Shown here piece by piece: positions 63,401-64,000 of a stretch of DNA of 64,000 nt (its first letter is position 1; the number at the start of each line of letters is the position of its first letter). Both the position numbers and the translations under genes were made by a program. The DNA is from Undaria pinnatifida (taxonomy: Eukaryota; Sar; Phaeophyceae; Laminariales; Alariaceae). Location of the stretch: assembly GCA_012845835.1 (NCBI GenBank), contig JABAKD010000021.1:8577006-8641005 (forward strand), in the 5' to 3' direction. Under the pieces are notes generated by a model. The model ran no database searches. It had not been told where the DNA came from and saw nothing but the letters and a program-made list of their open reading frames with translations.

Positions 63401-63817
63401 TTTATTTCTTTCTTCGCTGGTGACGAGGTTCGTTTAACCAAGGAACTTACTTACCAATATGGTTGGAGTAAAAAAAATCGGTTTTCCAGTACAAGTATGC
63501 TTCGATGAAACACCCTACGAGTAGACCACCCTCCGAGTAGTCCACGAGCAATTTTTTGTTCGTCGGTTACACTGTCATCCTATCAATATCTCAAAGTCGG
63601 TTTCGGGTGAGGTGTAAAGCTTCTCAAAATGAAGGAGGGGATTCCGAAAACGTTTGGTGAATCTCTACCCTGGCGTGTGACCTTTTCCGTACAGCCGTTT
63701 TTACCGCAACTCTGGATTATTGTATGGGGTATGGAAATCGGGGAATCTGGTTTGGCCCACGTGTGTTTCCAGTATTATGAGACGGAAAAATATCAAAAAC
63801 TGCCCAAAACACAACTT

Positions 63818-63885
63818 AAGACCCTATCCCTAACTCTATCCCTGACCCAAACCCTTTCCTTTCCCCGACCCCGACCCTACACATA
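63818..63885 (+). repeat. Degenerate CCCTAA-like repeats
   Basis: ACCCTATCCCTAACTCTATCC, CTGACCCAAACCC and CCCCGACCCCGACCC resemble decayed telomeric units. No chromosome end. Confidence 0.5.
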
Positions 63886-64000
63886 GAAGCTTGTCCGGAA
63901 AAAAATCCGACAACATTTTTTTTTTTTGTCGAAAGTTTGGTCGACCACATTGAAACCCATATATCAAAATATTCAGCGATTTCCATGCTCAATCCTAGAT

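Overview
This is a eukaryotic nuclear window that is very rich in repeats. No bacterial-style gene layout is present. The few believable coding segments are short exons bounded by GT-AG splice signals, and almost everything between them is dispersed inverted-repeat elements, tandem arrays and homopolymer runs. The coding content (an axonemal dynein heavy chain and a CCDC81-like protein) points to a flagellated or ciliated eukaryote. The heavy MITE load, the TTAGGG-type interstitial repeat and the low-complexity inserts would suit a protist or alga with a large genome, but I cannot assign a taxon.

Main result: the minus strand carries the 5' part of one axonemal dynein heavy chain gene. It runs from about 51.4 kb down towards the left edge. 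I place twelve exons, plus a possible thirteenth, at 49531-51440, 48738-48840, 44978-45363, 42684-43256, 37868-38105, 22721-23924, 21703-21798, 20366-20524, 17951-18167, 14796-14874, 5570-5710, 5056-5231 and (tentative) 1516-1619. Every junction keeps reading phase. The joined protein follows the dynein N-terminal stem in the expected order. Introns range from about 0.3 kb to about 14 kb. Unusually, exon 6 contains about 850 bp of hexanucleotide repeat coding an Asn-Gly tract, and exons 1, 4 and 9 carry long disordered inserts.

Upstream on the same strand, 62622-62738 and 60211-60396 look like exons of a CCDC81-like protein with HU-type domains, with a decayed copy at 59815-59895.

Mobile DNA fills the introns and the intergenic space. 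A pogo/Tigger-like element (18807-20049) keeps the start of a transposase but is interrupted by telomeric repeats. A 1.24 kb TIR element (26611-27854) carries a zinc-finger ORF broken by a 76-bp tandem duplication. There is an ORF with an OTU-type cysteine protease domain (about 9533-10189). At least ten small repeat families recur. For reference I call them A and B (TIR core CTACGRTAG, 4-bp target duplications), D (TIR GAGTCATCCCACG), E (18-bp palindrome centred on CGCGCG), G (pogo-type CAGTAGGGG termini, TA duplication), H (GGGTC-rich), J (with tRNA-like A and B boxes), L, M, P, Q and R.

Layout: 0-5 kb, repeats and the last exons seen; 5-18 kb, dynein exons 9-12 separated by A, D, E, H and J repeats and the OTU ORF; 18-24 kb, pogo-like element and exons 6-8; 24-38 kb, a 14-kb intron full of repeats, ORF remnants and a minisatellite; 38-51.5 kb, exons 1-5; 51.5-64 kb, satellites, MITEs and the CCDC81-like exons.
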